Source: Thermomonas fusca DSM 15424
GTDB taxonomy: Bacteria; Pseudomonadota; Gammaproteobacteria; Xanthomonadales; Xanthomonadaceae
Direction: 5' to 3'
NCBI RefSeq assembly: GCF_000423885.1
Contig: NZ_KE384101.1
Location: forward strand, 122,881 to 186,880
Length of the DNA: 64,000 nt
Both the position numbers and the translations under genes were made by a program. The first letter of the stretch is position 1. Each line of letters opens with the position of its first letter. The notes beneath the pieces are model-generated. The model was not told where the DNA came from. It worked only from the letters and a program-made list of their open reading frames with translations, and ran no database searches. Positions 33,722-40,822 of this stretch are shown here, in pieces.

Positions 33722-33739
33722 TTGATAGATGTTAGCTAT
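33703..33739 (-). promoter_or_regulatory. OxyR operator upstream of ahpC
   Basis: Four tetranucleotides spaced by exactly 7 nt read attg (33703-33706), ccat (33714-33717), atag (33725-33728) and ctat (33736-33739). The OxyR consensus is ATAG-N7-CTAT-N7-ATAG-N7-CTAT: two elements match perfectly and two match in 3 of 4 bases. The site lies over and just upstream of the -35 element, where an activator contacting RNA polymerase would sit. Confidence 0.75.
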
Positions 33740-33814
33740 TGATGTTTGGCTCAACCATGCTGCGCGGCGGCGCCTTTCTTTGGCGTCAACGCGTGCGCTG
33801 GCTACCATCTGGCG

Positions 33815-34648
33815 ATGACTGTCGATGTTCCTACCGCCACCCGCCTGCTGGCCCGCGCCCGCGACCTGATCGATCCTGCCGATGCCGCGCTGCTGCTGGC
33901 GCACGCGCTGGGCAAACCGCGCAGCTGGCTGTTCGCACATGCCGACGACCTGCTGGGCGAGGCGGACGCGGCGCGCTTCGACGCCCTGCTGGCGCGCCGT
34001 GTTGCCGGCGAGCCGGTGGCCTACCTGACCGGCTCGCGCGGGTTCTGGACGCTGGACCTGGCGGTGACCCCCGCCACGCTGGTGCCGCGCCCGGAAACCG
34101 AGCTGCTGGTGGAGCTGGCGCTGGCGCGGCTGCCTGCCGTTGCGCCCGTGCGGGTGGCCGATCTTGGCACCGGCAGCGGCGCGATCGCACTGGCCCTGGC
34201 CAAGGAGCGGCCGCGGGCGCACGTGGTGGCCACCGATGCCAGCCCCGAGGCGCTGGAGGTGGCCCGCGGCAACGCGGTGCGCAACCGCATCGGCAACGTG
34301 GCATTCCGCCTGGGCAGCTGGCTGGCGCCGCTGGCGGGCGAATGCTTCGACCTGATCGCCAGCAATCCACCCTACATCGCCGACGGCGACCCGCACCTCT
34401 CGCAGGGCGACCTGCGCTTCGAGCCCGCGATGGCGCTGTCCTGCGGGCCGGACGGGCTGGATGCGATCCGCATCATCGTGCGCGACGCGCCGGCCTGCCT
34501 GCGCCCCGGCGGCTGGCTGCTGCTGGAACATGGCTGGGACCAGGGCGAGGCGGTGCGCGCGCTGCTGGCCGAAGCCGGTTTCGTCGATGCCGCCACCGCG
34601 CGCGACCTCGAAGGTCGCGACCGCATCACCCTCGGGCGACATCTGTAG
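33815..34648 (+). CDS. prmC: release-factor glutamine methyltransferase PrmC (HemK)
   Basis: 277 residues from ATG 33815 (MTVDVPTATRLLARA). SAM-binding DLGTGSG at 116-122, substrate-gripping NPPY at 184-187 and the helical N-terminal domain with GEPVAYLTGSRGFW are diagnostic. PrmC methylates the glutamine of the GGQ motif in release factors, including RF1 encoded at 53008-54096. In many gammaproteobacteria prmC follows hemA-prfA; here it is 20 kb away and divergent from ahpC. Confidence 0.95.
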   Translation: MTVDVPTATRLLARARDLIDPADAALLLAHALGKPRSWLFAHADDLLGEADAARFDALLARRVAGEPVAYLTGSRGFWTLDLAVTPATLVPRPETELLVELALARLPAVAPVRVADLGTGSGAIALALAKERPRAHVVATDASPEALEVARGNAVRNRIGNVAFRLGSWLAPLAGECFDLIASNPPYIADGDPHLSQGDLRFEPAMALSCGPDGLDAIRIIVRDAPACLRPGGWLLLEHGWDQGEAVRALLAEAGFVDAATARDLEGRDRITLGRHL

Positions 34649-34721
34649 CGCAGGCCTGCGCGGGGCTGCGGTGCGGGCGCCGCACTACAATGTGCGCCCC
34701 CACACCGCACGGATTTCCGCC

Positions 34722-35669
34722 ATGCGCACGCTGTATCCCGAGATCGCCCCCTACGAAACCGGCACCCTGCGGGTCGACGACCGCCACACCCTGTACTGGG
34801 AGCAGTGCGGCAACCCGAACGGCAAGCCGGTGGTCCTGCTGCACGGTGGCCCGGGTGCCGGCTGCAGCGACAACATGCGCCGCTTCCACGACCCGGCGAA
34901 GTACCGCATCGTGCTGTTCGACCAGCGCGGCGCCGGCCGCAGCACGCCGCATGCCGACCTGGTCGACAACACCACCGGCGACCTCGTTGCCGACATCGAG
35001 AAGCTGCGCGAGCGGCTGGGCATCGAGCGCTGGCAGGTGTTCGGCGGCAGCTGGGGCTCGACGCTGGCGCTGGCCTATGCGCAGGCCCATCCGCAGCGGG
35101 TCACCGAGCTGGTCCTGCGCGGCATCTTCATGCTGCGGCGCTGGGAACTGGAATGGTTCTACCAGGAAGGCGCCTCGCGGCTGTTCCCGGATGCGTGGCA
35201 GCACTACATCGAGGCCATTCCGCCGGTCGAGCGCCACGACCTGATCTCCGCCTTCCACCGCCGGCTGACTTCGGATGATCCCCAGGTGCGGCTGGCCGCG
35301 GCGCGCGCCTGGGCGATCTGGGAGGGCGGCACCAGCTACCTGCAGATTCCGGCCGACTACGCGGATACCCACGGCGACGCCGAATTCGCGCTGGCGTTCG
35401 CACGGATCGAGAACCACTATTTCGTCAACGGCGGCTTCTTCGAAGTGGAAGACCAGCTGCTGCGCGACGTCCACAAGATCGCCGACATCCCCGGCGTGAT
35501 CGTGCACGGTCGCTACGACGTGGTCTGCCCGATCCAGAACGCGTTCGACCTGCACAAGGCCTGGCCGAAGTCGGAACTCGTCGTCAGCCCGGGCTCCGGC
35601 CACTCCGCGTTCGAGGCCGAGAACACTTCGGCGCTGGTGGAAGCAACCGACCGCTACGCCGGCGCCTGA
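34722..35669 (+). CDS. pip: proline iminopeptidase
   Basis: 315 residues from ATG 34722. Alpha/beta hydrolase: oxyanion-hole HGGPGAG at 41-47, DQRGAGRS, nucleophile S110 in GGSWGS, acid in GRYDVVCP and histidine in GSGHSAFE. The opening RTLYPEIAPYETGTLRVDDRHTLYWEQCGNPNGKP is typical of the Xanthomonas/Serratia-type proline iminopeptidases, which remove N-terminal proline from peptides. There is no signal peptide, so it is cytoplasmic. It is convergent with the NUDIX gene, with 4 bp between them. Confidence 0.95.
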   Translation: MRTLYPEIAPYETGTLRVDDRHTLYWEQCGNPNGKPVVLLHGGPGAGCSDNMRRFHDPAKYRIVLFDQRGAGRSTPHADLVDNTTGDLVADIEKLRERLGIERWQVFGGSWGSTLALAYAQAHPQRVTELVLRGIFMLRRWELEWFYQEGASRLFPDAWQHYIEAIPPVERHDLISAFHRRLTSDDPQVRLAAARAWAIWEGGTSYLQIPADYADTHGDAEFALAFARIENHYFVNGGFFEVEDQLLRDVHKIADIPGVIVHGRYDVVCPIQNAFDLHKAWPKSELVVSPGSGHSAFEAENTSALVEATDRYAGA

Positions 35670-35673
35670 GCCT

Positions 35674-36216
35674 TCAGTCCGCCGGGCTGCCGTCCGGGTT
35701 GTGGTCGATCATCCACAGCCCGGCCCACAGCTTGAGGTCGAGTTCGTAACCCTCGGCGCGCTTGCGCATCAGCCACGCCGGCGCCTCGTTCCGCGGCACC
35801 GCGTGGACGATGATGTTCTCGTCGTCCACGCCACCGCCATCGCCCACCTTCACCAGCTCGCGGGCGCGCACGAAGGCGATGCGTTCGTTGCTCATGCCGG
35901 AGCTGGTGGGGCCGGTCAGCAGCACGTCCACGCGGCCCGGCGACCAGCCGGTTTCTTCGATCAGCTCACGCCGCGCGGCATCCACCAGGGTGTCTTCCGC
36001 GTGGTCGTCGCCGACCAGCCCGGCCGGCATCTCGATGGTGCGCGCGCCCAGCGGGATGCGGAACTGTTCGACGAACAGCACCTCGTCGGCCGGCGTCACC
36101 GCGATCACGATCACCGCCATGCCCTGCGCATGCGTGCGCTCGCAGGATTCCCAGTGGCCAATCCGCACCAGCCGCAGCCACTGGCCTTCGTAGAGTGTCT
36201 GTTTGAGGTTGCTCAT
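35674..36216 (-). CDS. NUDIX hydrolase, ADP-ribose pyrophosphatase type
   Basis: 180 residues. The NUDIX box follows MPAGLVGDD, containing AARRELIEETGW with the REUxEExGU core; an insertion (HAEDTLVD) makes the spacing looser than in NudE. EQFRIPLGARTIEMPAGLV is characteristic of ADP-ribose pyrophosphatases (NudF/YffH type). It probably hydrolyses ADP-ribose or another NDP-sugar, and is the second NUDIX enzyme in the window. A run of 130 bp without coding sense separates its start from the exonuclease stop. Confidence 0.88.
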   Translation of the reverse strand: MSNLKQTLYEGQWLRLVRIGHWESCERTHAQGMAVIVIAVTPADEVLFVEQFRIPLGARTIEMPAGLVGDDHAEDTLVDAARRELIEETGWSPGRVDVLLTGPTSSGMSNERIAFVRARELVKVGDGGGVDDENIIVHAVPRNEAPAWLMRKRAEGYELDLKLWAGLWMIDHNPDGSPAD

Positions 36217-36346
36217 CCGCCGATGCTAACGCAGGCGGGTGACTGTCTTCGTTCGCACCGTGGCAGCGCCCCGGTGCTCGGAAACGGATGGGGGTGCGAG
36301 TGAACGGCAGAAGCAAACCGCAGCACACCCTGCGCCGAACGCGGCG

Positions 36347-37234
36347 CTACAGGCCGGCCGCGTCGATCAGCCGCTTGCGCGTCATCGGTCCGAACTTCAC
36401 CCAGTCGGCCAGCGCGGCCAGCTCGTCGGCATCGCCGCGGCCACGCGCGAAGGTGTGCTCAGGCAGCGGCGCGTCCAGCGCGATGGTGGTCAGCTGCCGC
36501 CACAGCAGGGCGTGTTCGCGCTGCTCGCGCAGGCGCGTGGCCAGGGTGGCGGCGCCGCGCAGGCGCAGGAACGGTACCTCGTCGATGCGCGCCAGCAGCG
36601 CGTCCAGCGACTGGAAATGCGCCAGCAGCACCGCCGCCGATTTCGGACCGATGCCGGTGACGCCGGGGATGTTGTCCACCGCATCGCCGGTCAGTGCCAG
36701 GTAGTCGGCGATCTGGTGCGCGTGCACGCCGTGGCGCGCCTTCACCCCGGCCGCGCCCCAGCGCTGGCCCTTGGCGAAGTCGTACTGCTCATCAAAATCG
36801 TGCAGCAGCTGCGACAGGTCCTTGTCGGCGGAAACGATCACGCTGCGGAAACCCTGCGCGCGCGCGCGGTGCACGGCGCTGCCGATGAGGTCATCTGCCT
36901 CGTAGTCGGCGTGCGCCAGCGTGGCCAGGCCCAGCGCCTGGCACAGCGCCTTGCACCAGGCGAACTGGCGGCGCAGCTCCGGAGGCGCGGGGTCGCGGTT
37001 GGCCTTGTAGGCGGGGTAGATCGCATTGCGGAAGCAGGAGTCCAGCGCCTCGTCGAAGGCCACCACCACGTGACCGGGGCGCTCGCGTTCCAGCAGCTCC
37101 AGCAGGAAGCGGGCGAAGCCGTGCACCGCATTGGTCGGCCAGCCGTCGGCGTCGTGGAATTCGTCCGGCATCGAATGCCAGGCGCGGAACACGTACAGCG
37201 AGGCGTCGACGAGGTGGAGCGTGGGCTGCGGCAT
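36347..37234 (-). CDS. stand-alone 5'-3' exonuclease (PolA N-domain / ExoIX-like)
   Basis: 295 residues from ATG 37234 (MPQPTLHLVDASLYVFRAWHSMP). The FEN-type nuclease has metal-binding acidic residues in VVAFDEALDS, ADYEADDLIGS and SADKDLSQLL, and the helix-three-turn-helix DNA-binding loop GVTGIGPKSAAVLL. This equals the 5' nuclease domain of DNA polymerase I without polymerase, like E. coli Xni or T5 exonuclease. It could process flaps or Okazaki RNA primers. The gene begins 7 bp after the nitroreductase stop on the same strand. Confidence 0.9.
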   Translation of the reverse strand: MPQPTLHLVDASLYVFRAWHSMPDEFHDADGWPTNAVHGFARFLLELLERERPGHVVVAFDEALDSCFRNAIYPAYKANRDPAPPELRRQFAWCKALCQALGLATLAHADYEADDLIGSAVHRARAQGFRSVIVSADKDLSQLLHDFDEQYDFAKGQRWGAAGVKARHGVHAHQIADYLALTGDAVDNIPGVTGIGPKSAAVLLAHFQSLDALLARIDEVPFLRLRGAATLATRLREQREHALLWRQLTTIALDAPLPEHTFARGRGDADELAALADWVKFGPMTRKRLIDAAGL

Positions 37235-37241
37235 GGCGATC

Positions 37242-37811
37242 CTACCGATGCCAATCGCGCAGCAGCGCCGCCGGATCGGGCCGGTCGCGTTCGGGGGCTT
37301 GCAGCGCGGGCGTGCCGATGGCAATGGTGCCCACCAGTTGTTCGTCGGCTGCAAGCCCCAGCGTGGTTTCGAGGAATTCGCGGTCGTAGGCAGGCCACCC
37401 GGTCAGCCACTGCGCGCCGTAGCCTTCGGCCTGCGCGGCCTGCAGCAGCAGCAGGCAGACGCAGGCGGCGCTGGAAAAACGCTCGGAGGCAGGGATCTGC
37501 GCGTCTTCATCCAGCCGCGCGATCACCGCCACCGTCAGCGGCGGCAGGGTGAAGCGGGCCCGTAGTTTCTCCACCACCGCTTCGCCCGCCTCCGGCTCGC
37601 GGACCAGCAGGCGCGCCGCGGCGGCTTCGGCCAGCGCGGTGCGGGCGTCGCCTTTGATCCGCAGGAAGCGGAACGGCACCCGCTTGCCGTGGTCGGGCAC
37701 GCGCACCGCGGTATGCAGCATGCGCAGCAGCTGGGCCTCGTCGGGGCCGGGCTCGCACAGCTGGCGGGTGGGCGTGGAGCGACGGCTGTCGAGGGCATCC
37801 AGAGTCAGCAT
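37242..37811 (-). CDS. nitroreductase family protein (YdjA-like)
   Basis: 189 residues from ATG 37811. FMN-binding features: LDSRRSTPTRQLCEPGPDEAQLLRML (phosphate-binding RRSTR-like loop), FRFLRIKGDARTAL, ACVCLLLLQAAQAEGYGAQWLTG and the closing VGTIAIGTP. The short length fits the minimal YdjA/TdsD group rather than NfsA or NfsB. It reduces nitro compounds or quinones with NAD(P)H; the natural substrate is unknown. The gene is divergent from pntAA, with 71 bp between starts. Confidence 0.88.
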   Translation of the reverse strand: MLTLDALDSRRSTPTRQLCEPGPDEAQLLRMLHTAVRVPDHGKRVPFRFLRIKGDARTALAEAAAARLLVREPEAGEAVVEKLRARFTLPPLTVAVIARLDEDAQIPASERFSSAACVCLLLLQAAQAEGYGAQWLTGWPAYDREFLETTLGLAADEQLVGTIAIGTPALQAPERDRPDPAALLRDWHR

Positions 37812-37882
37812 GGCGGGCCAGCTTGCGGGGGAGGGCCATGGTAACGGTAGGATGCGGAATCCAATCTGACGCGGAGCGGGCG

Positions 37883-38986
37883 ATGGCGGCGACGGCGGTA
37901 ATCGTGGGCGTGGCGCGGGAAACGGCGGCGGGCGAGCGCCGGGTGGCGCTGAGTCCGGAAACCTGCAAGAAGCTGGTGGCGGCCGGCGCCACCGTGCGGG
38001 TACAGCCGGGGATTGGCGTTGGCGCGTTCTTTCCCGACGCGGCCTATGTCGCCGCCGGTGCGCAGCTGGCGGAAGACGCCACTGCCGACGCCGATCTGGT
38101 GGCTTGCGTGCAGCCGCCATCGAATGCGGCCATCGCCGGGCTGAAGCAGGGGGCGGTGCTGGTGGGCAGCCTGCATCCGCAGGCCGACCCTGAACGCGGT
38201 GAGGCGCTGCGCGCGCGTGGCATCGTCGCCTTCCCGCTGGAGCGGCTGCCGCGCACCACCCGCGCACAGGCGATGGACGTGCTCAGCTCGCAGGCCGGCA
38301 TGGCCGGCTACAAGGCGGTGCTGATCGCCGCCCAGCTGGCCCCGCGATTCTTCCCGATGCTGACCACCGCCGCCGGCACCATCCGACCGTCGAAGGTGCT
38401 GATCGTCGGCGCCGGCGTGGCCGGGCTGCAGGCGATTGCCACCGCCAAGCGCCTCGGCGCGCAGGTGGAGGGCTTCGACGTCAGGCCGGAAACCCGCGAG
38501 CAGATCGAGTCGCTGGGCGGCAAGTTCCTCGACCTCGGTGTCAGCGCCGCGGGCGAGGGCGGCTATGCGCGTGCGCTGACCGACGAGGAGCGCGCCGAGC
38601 AGCAGCGCCGGCTGGCCGAACACTTGAAGAACATCGACGTGGTGGTGTGCACCGCCGCGGTGCCGGGGCGGCCGGCGCCGAAGATCGTCTCAGCGGCGAT
38701 GGTGGCGGGGATGAAGCCGGGTAGCGTGATCGTGGACCTGGCCGCGGAAACCGGCGGCAACTGCGAGCTGACCCGGCCCGGCGAAAATGTGGAGAGCGGC
38801 GGCGTCACCATCGCCGGCCCGCTGGATCTGGCCTCGATGGGTGCCCAGCACGCCAGCGAGATGTTCGCCCGCAACGTGTTCAATTTCGTCAGCCTGCTGC
38901 TCAAGGACGGCGCGCTGGCGTTCGACTGGAACGACGAATTGCTGGCGAAGACGGTCTGGCCGGAGCGGGCGGCGCCGGCCAGCTGA
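37883..38986 (+). CDS. pntAA: proton-translocating NAD(P) transhydrogenase, alpha-1 subunit
   Basis: 367 residues from ATG 37883, preceded by GCGGAGCGGG. Domain I of transhydrogenase, which binds NAD(H): it begins GVARETAAGERRVALSPETCKKL, carries QAGMAGYKAVLIAAQLAPRFFPMLTTAAGTI and the dinucleotide motif VLIVGAGVAGLQAIATAKRLGA. The membrane-spanning part is on separate chains, as in Rhodospirillum rubrum. Those genes (pntAB-pntB) do not follow directly; they resume at 40523 after a three-gene cassette on the other strand. Its stop codon abuts the DUF3106 stop. Confidence 0.95.
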   Translation: MAATAVIVGVARETAAGERRVALSPETCKKLVAAGATVRVQPGIGVGAFFPDAAYVAAGAQLAEDATADADLVACVQPPSNAAIAGLKQGAVLVGSLHPQADPERGEALRARGIVAFPLERLPRTTRAQAMDVLSSQAGMAGYKAVLIAAQLAPRFFPMLTTAAGTIRPSKVLIVGAGVAGLQAIATAKRLGAQVEGFDVRPETREQIESLGGKFLDLGVSAAGEGGYARALTDEERAEQQRRLAEHLKNIDVVVCTAAVPGRPAPKIVSAAMVAGMKPGSVIVDLAAETGGNCELTRPGENVESGGVTIAGPLDLASMGAQHASEMFARNVFNFVSLLLKDGALAFDWNDELLAKTVWPERAAPAS

Positions 38987-39424
38987 TCAGTCGTGTCCCC
39001 GGCGCTCCGGCGCGGGGTGCGTCTTCACCCAGTCGCTGCGCTGCTGCGGCGTCATCTGGCGCCACTTCTCCATGAAGTCATGGCGTGCGTCCTTGTCCAG
39101 TCCGCGCACGGCGTGGAACAGCGCACGCGCCTGTTCGCGCTGCTCCGGCGTCATCCCTTCCCAGCGCTGCATGCCGTGGCGTGCGCGCTCGCGCTGCGGT
39201 TGCGGCATGGACTTCCAGCGCTCGGCGTACGCCATGAAGCGCTCGCGCTTTTCAGGCTCGCGGTTCCAGCGGTCGCGCACCGGCGCGATCAGCAGCTCGC
39301 GCTGGGCGGGGGTGAGCTGGTCCCACGCCGGCATGGCGTCGGCCTTGGCCTCCTGTGCGAGGACGGTGGTGGGCGCCAGCGCAAGAGTGGCGAGCAGGAG
39401 CAGGGGGGCGAAGTGGCGATACAT
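38987..39424 (-). CDS. DUF3106 periplasmic protein
   Basis: 145 residues. The signal peptide (about 1-23) ends TTVLA|QEA. The rest is helical, Arg/Glu/Gln-rich and built from repeats of the type L-TPAQRELL, MTPEQREQARALF and MTPQQRSDWV. These resemble the LTxxQ motifs of the CpxP/Spy group of envelope-stress proteins. Function unknown; it may bind misfolded proteins or be the sensory output of the adjacent sigma factor. It is the last gene of the sigma/anti-sigma/DUF3106 operon and convergent with pntAA. Confidence 0.8.
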   Translation of the reverse strand: MYRHFAPLLLLATLALAPTTVLAQEAKADAMPAWDQLTPAQRELLIAPVRDRWNREPEKRERFMAYAERWKSMPQPQRERARHGMQRWEGMTPEQREQARALFHAVRGLDKDARHDFMEKWRQMTPQQRSDWVKTHPAPERRGHD

Positions 39425-39427
39425 GGC

Positions 39428-39814
39428 TTACTCCATTGCCAGCCGGGGGGCATCCGCCGAACCCAGCCAGGCATAGAAATCGGGATCCTCGTCCAGCGGC
39501 AGGCTGCCGCCGGTGCTGTTTGCAAGCTGCGTCGATGCCGGCGCGGCCCCGGGCGGCGCTTCCTGCGGGTACAGGCGCACGCCCAGCGCCAGCGCGGACA
39601 GCGCGGCGAAGCCGGCGACGGCAAAGCGCAGCCGGTGCCGGCGCGCGCCCGGCCGTTCGCCGCGCAGCGCGGCGACCCGGCGCTGTGCCAGCTGTGCGCG
39701 CACCTGCGGCGACAGCTGCGCCAGCGCGGTGGCGTGGCGGGTGCGGATGGCGGCGTCGAAGCGGGCGTCGGCGCCTGCATCCATCGGCAGTCGGTCGGTC
39801 GGGTGGGTGTTCAT
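39428..39814 (-). CDS. single-pass membrane protein, probable anti-sigma factor
   Basis: 128 residues from ATG 39814, which overlaps the sigma-factor stop (ATGA). The N-terminal cytoplasmic part (about 60 residues, AIRTRHATALAQLSPQVRAQLAQRR) is followed by one membrane helix near 65-80 (FAVAGFAALSALALGV) and a periplasmic tail of about 45 residues with DEDPDFYAWLG. No zinc-binding HxxxCxxC anti-sigma motif is present. Position and topology suggest a membrane-bound sigma regulator, though the sequence alone does not prove it. Confidence 0.65.
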   Translation of the reverse strand: MNTHPTDRLPMDAGADARFDAAIRTRHATALAQLSPQVRAQLAQRRVAALRGERPGARRHRLRFAVAGFAALSALALGVRLYPQEAPPGAAPASTQLANSTGGSLPLDEDPDFYAWLGSADAPRLAME

Positions 39815-40386
39815 CGGAAATCCTCCAGTTGCTTCTGCAGCGCCGCGCGCGCGCGCGACAGGTGCGTCTTTACCGAGCCTTCGCTGCAGTCCATCACGCG
39901 CGCGGTGTCGGCCACGTCCAGCTCCTCCAGCACGCGCAGGGTGAACGCCTCGCGCTGGCGCGCCGGCAGCCTGCGCAGGGCGGCGCGGATGTGTTCCCAC
40001 GCTTCGCGGCCGTCATGGCTGCGCGAGGGATCTGGCGCATCGTCCGCCCAGTCCAGCGTTTCGCCGTCCCTGTCGGTGCTGCCGGGCAGCAGCCAGCGCA
40101 GCCGCAGCAGGCCGCGGCGCTGCATGTCCACCATGCGGTTGCGCAGGATGCTCCAGAACAACGGGCTCCATTCCGACGCCGGCCGGTCGCGGTAGGCCAG
40201 CATCTTCAGCATCGCGTCCTGCACCGCGTCCAGCGCGTCCTCGCGATGGCGCAGGCCCAGCTCGGCGAAGCGGAAGGCGCGCGCGTCGATGCCGCGCAGG
40301 AATGTCTCCAGCGTGACCGGCTCGGGCTGGGGCGGCGGGACTTCGGCGTTCACCGGTCCAAGCTTAGCGGTGGCGAGCAGCAGCAT
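39811..40386 (-). CDS. ECF-type RNA polymerase sigma factor
   Basis: 191 residues. Region 2 spans about 38-90 (HREDALDAVQDAMLKMLAY, then PLFWSILRNRMVDMQRR). A linker follows, then region 4 near 135-188 (LRRLPARQREAFTLRVLEELDVADTARVM, with helix-turn-helix SEGSVKTHLSRARAALQKQL). Regions 1 and 3 are absent, as in ECF sigma factors. The start is uncertain; an in-frame GTG lies 12 codons in. It is divergent from pntAB and heads the sigma/anti-sigma/DUF3106 operon, which it probably autoregulates. Confidence 0.9.
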   Translation of the reverse strand: MLLLATAKLGPVNAEVPPPQPEPVTLETFLRGIDARAFRFAELGLRHREDALDAVQDAMLKMLAYRDRPASEWSPLFWSILRNRMVDMQRRGLLRLRWLLPGSTDRDGETLDWADDAPDPSRSHDGREAWEHIRAALRRLPARQREAFTLRVLEELDVADTARVMDCSEGSVKTHLSRARAALQKQLEDFR

Positions 40387-40522
40387 GGTGGCCCAGGTGG
40401 CTGAGGCGGCGCGGGATTGCGCCGGCCATGCGCTGGAAAACGCACGGGCCCGGCCGCGGTTGACATGGCGCGTCGCCGCAAGCCGTGTTTATGATGCGGA
40501 CAGGCAACCGGGGAGCGGCATC

Positions 40523-40822
40523 GTGGGCGACGGGTTCGTGGCGCTGTACATCTTCATGCTGGCGGCGATCGCCGGCCACGTCATCATCTCGCGGGTGCCG
40601 GTGATCCTGCACACGCCGCTGATGTCGGGTTCCAACTTCATCCACGGCATCGTCCTGATCGGCGCGATGGTGGTGCTGGGCGAGGCGAACACTCCGCTGG
40701 AGCAGGCATTGGGCTTCGTCGCGGTGCTGCTGGGTGCGGGCAACGCCGCCGGCGGCTACGTGGTGACCGAGCGGATGCTGGAGATGTTCAAGGCCTCGAA
40801 GAAGCCCGGGGGCGCGGCATGA
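40523..40822 (+). CDS. pntAB: NAD(P) transhydrogenase alpha-2 subunit
   Basis: 99 residues from GTG 40523, with GGGGAG eleven bases upstream. Three membrane helices (about 5-20, 36-52 and 60-80) carry VGDGFVALYIFMLAAIAGH, MSGSNFIHGIVLIGAM and LLGAGNAAGGYVVTERML, the small domain-II subunit of split transhydrogenases. It forms the proton channel with PntB. The stop overlaps the pntB start (ATGA). Because pntAA is 1.5 kb upstream beyond an opposing operon, pntAB-pntB probably has its own promoter in the 136-bp gap with the sigma gene. Confidence 0.92.
   Translation: MGDGFVALYIFMLAAIAGHVIISRVPVILHTPLMSGSNFIHGIVLIGAMVVLGEANTPLEQALGFVAVLLGAGNAAGGYVVTERMLEMFKASKKPGGAA

Noticed and set aside
31004..33742. 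912-codon plus-strand frame opposite ahpF and ahpC
   Set aside because: The longest frame in the window, but entirely antisense to recognised AhpF and AhpC and without any motif.
40466..40500. TTGACA near 40466 with TATGAT as a pntAB promoter
   Set aside because: The two hexamers are about 24 nt apart, outside the 16-18 nt range, so they cannot act as one sigma-70 promoter.
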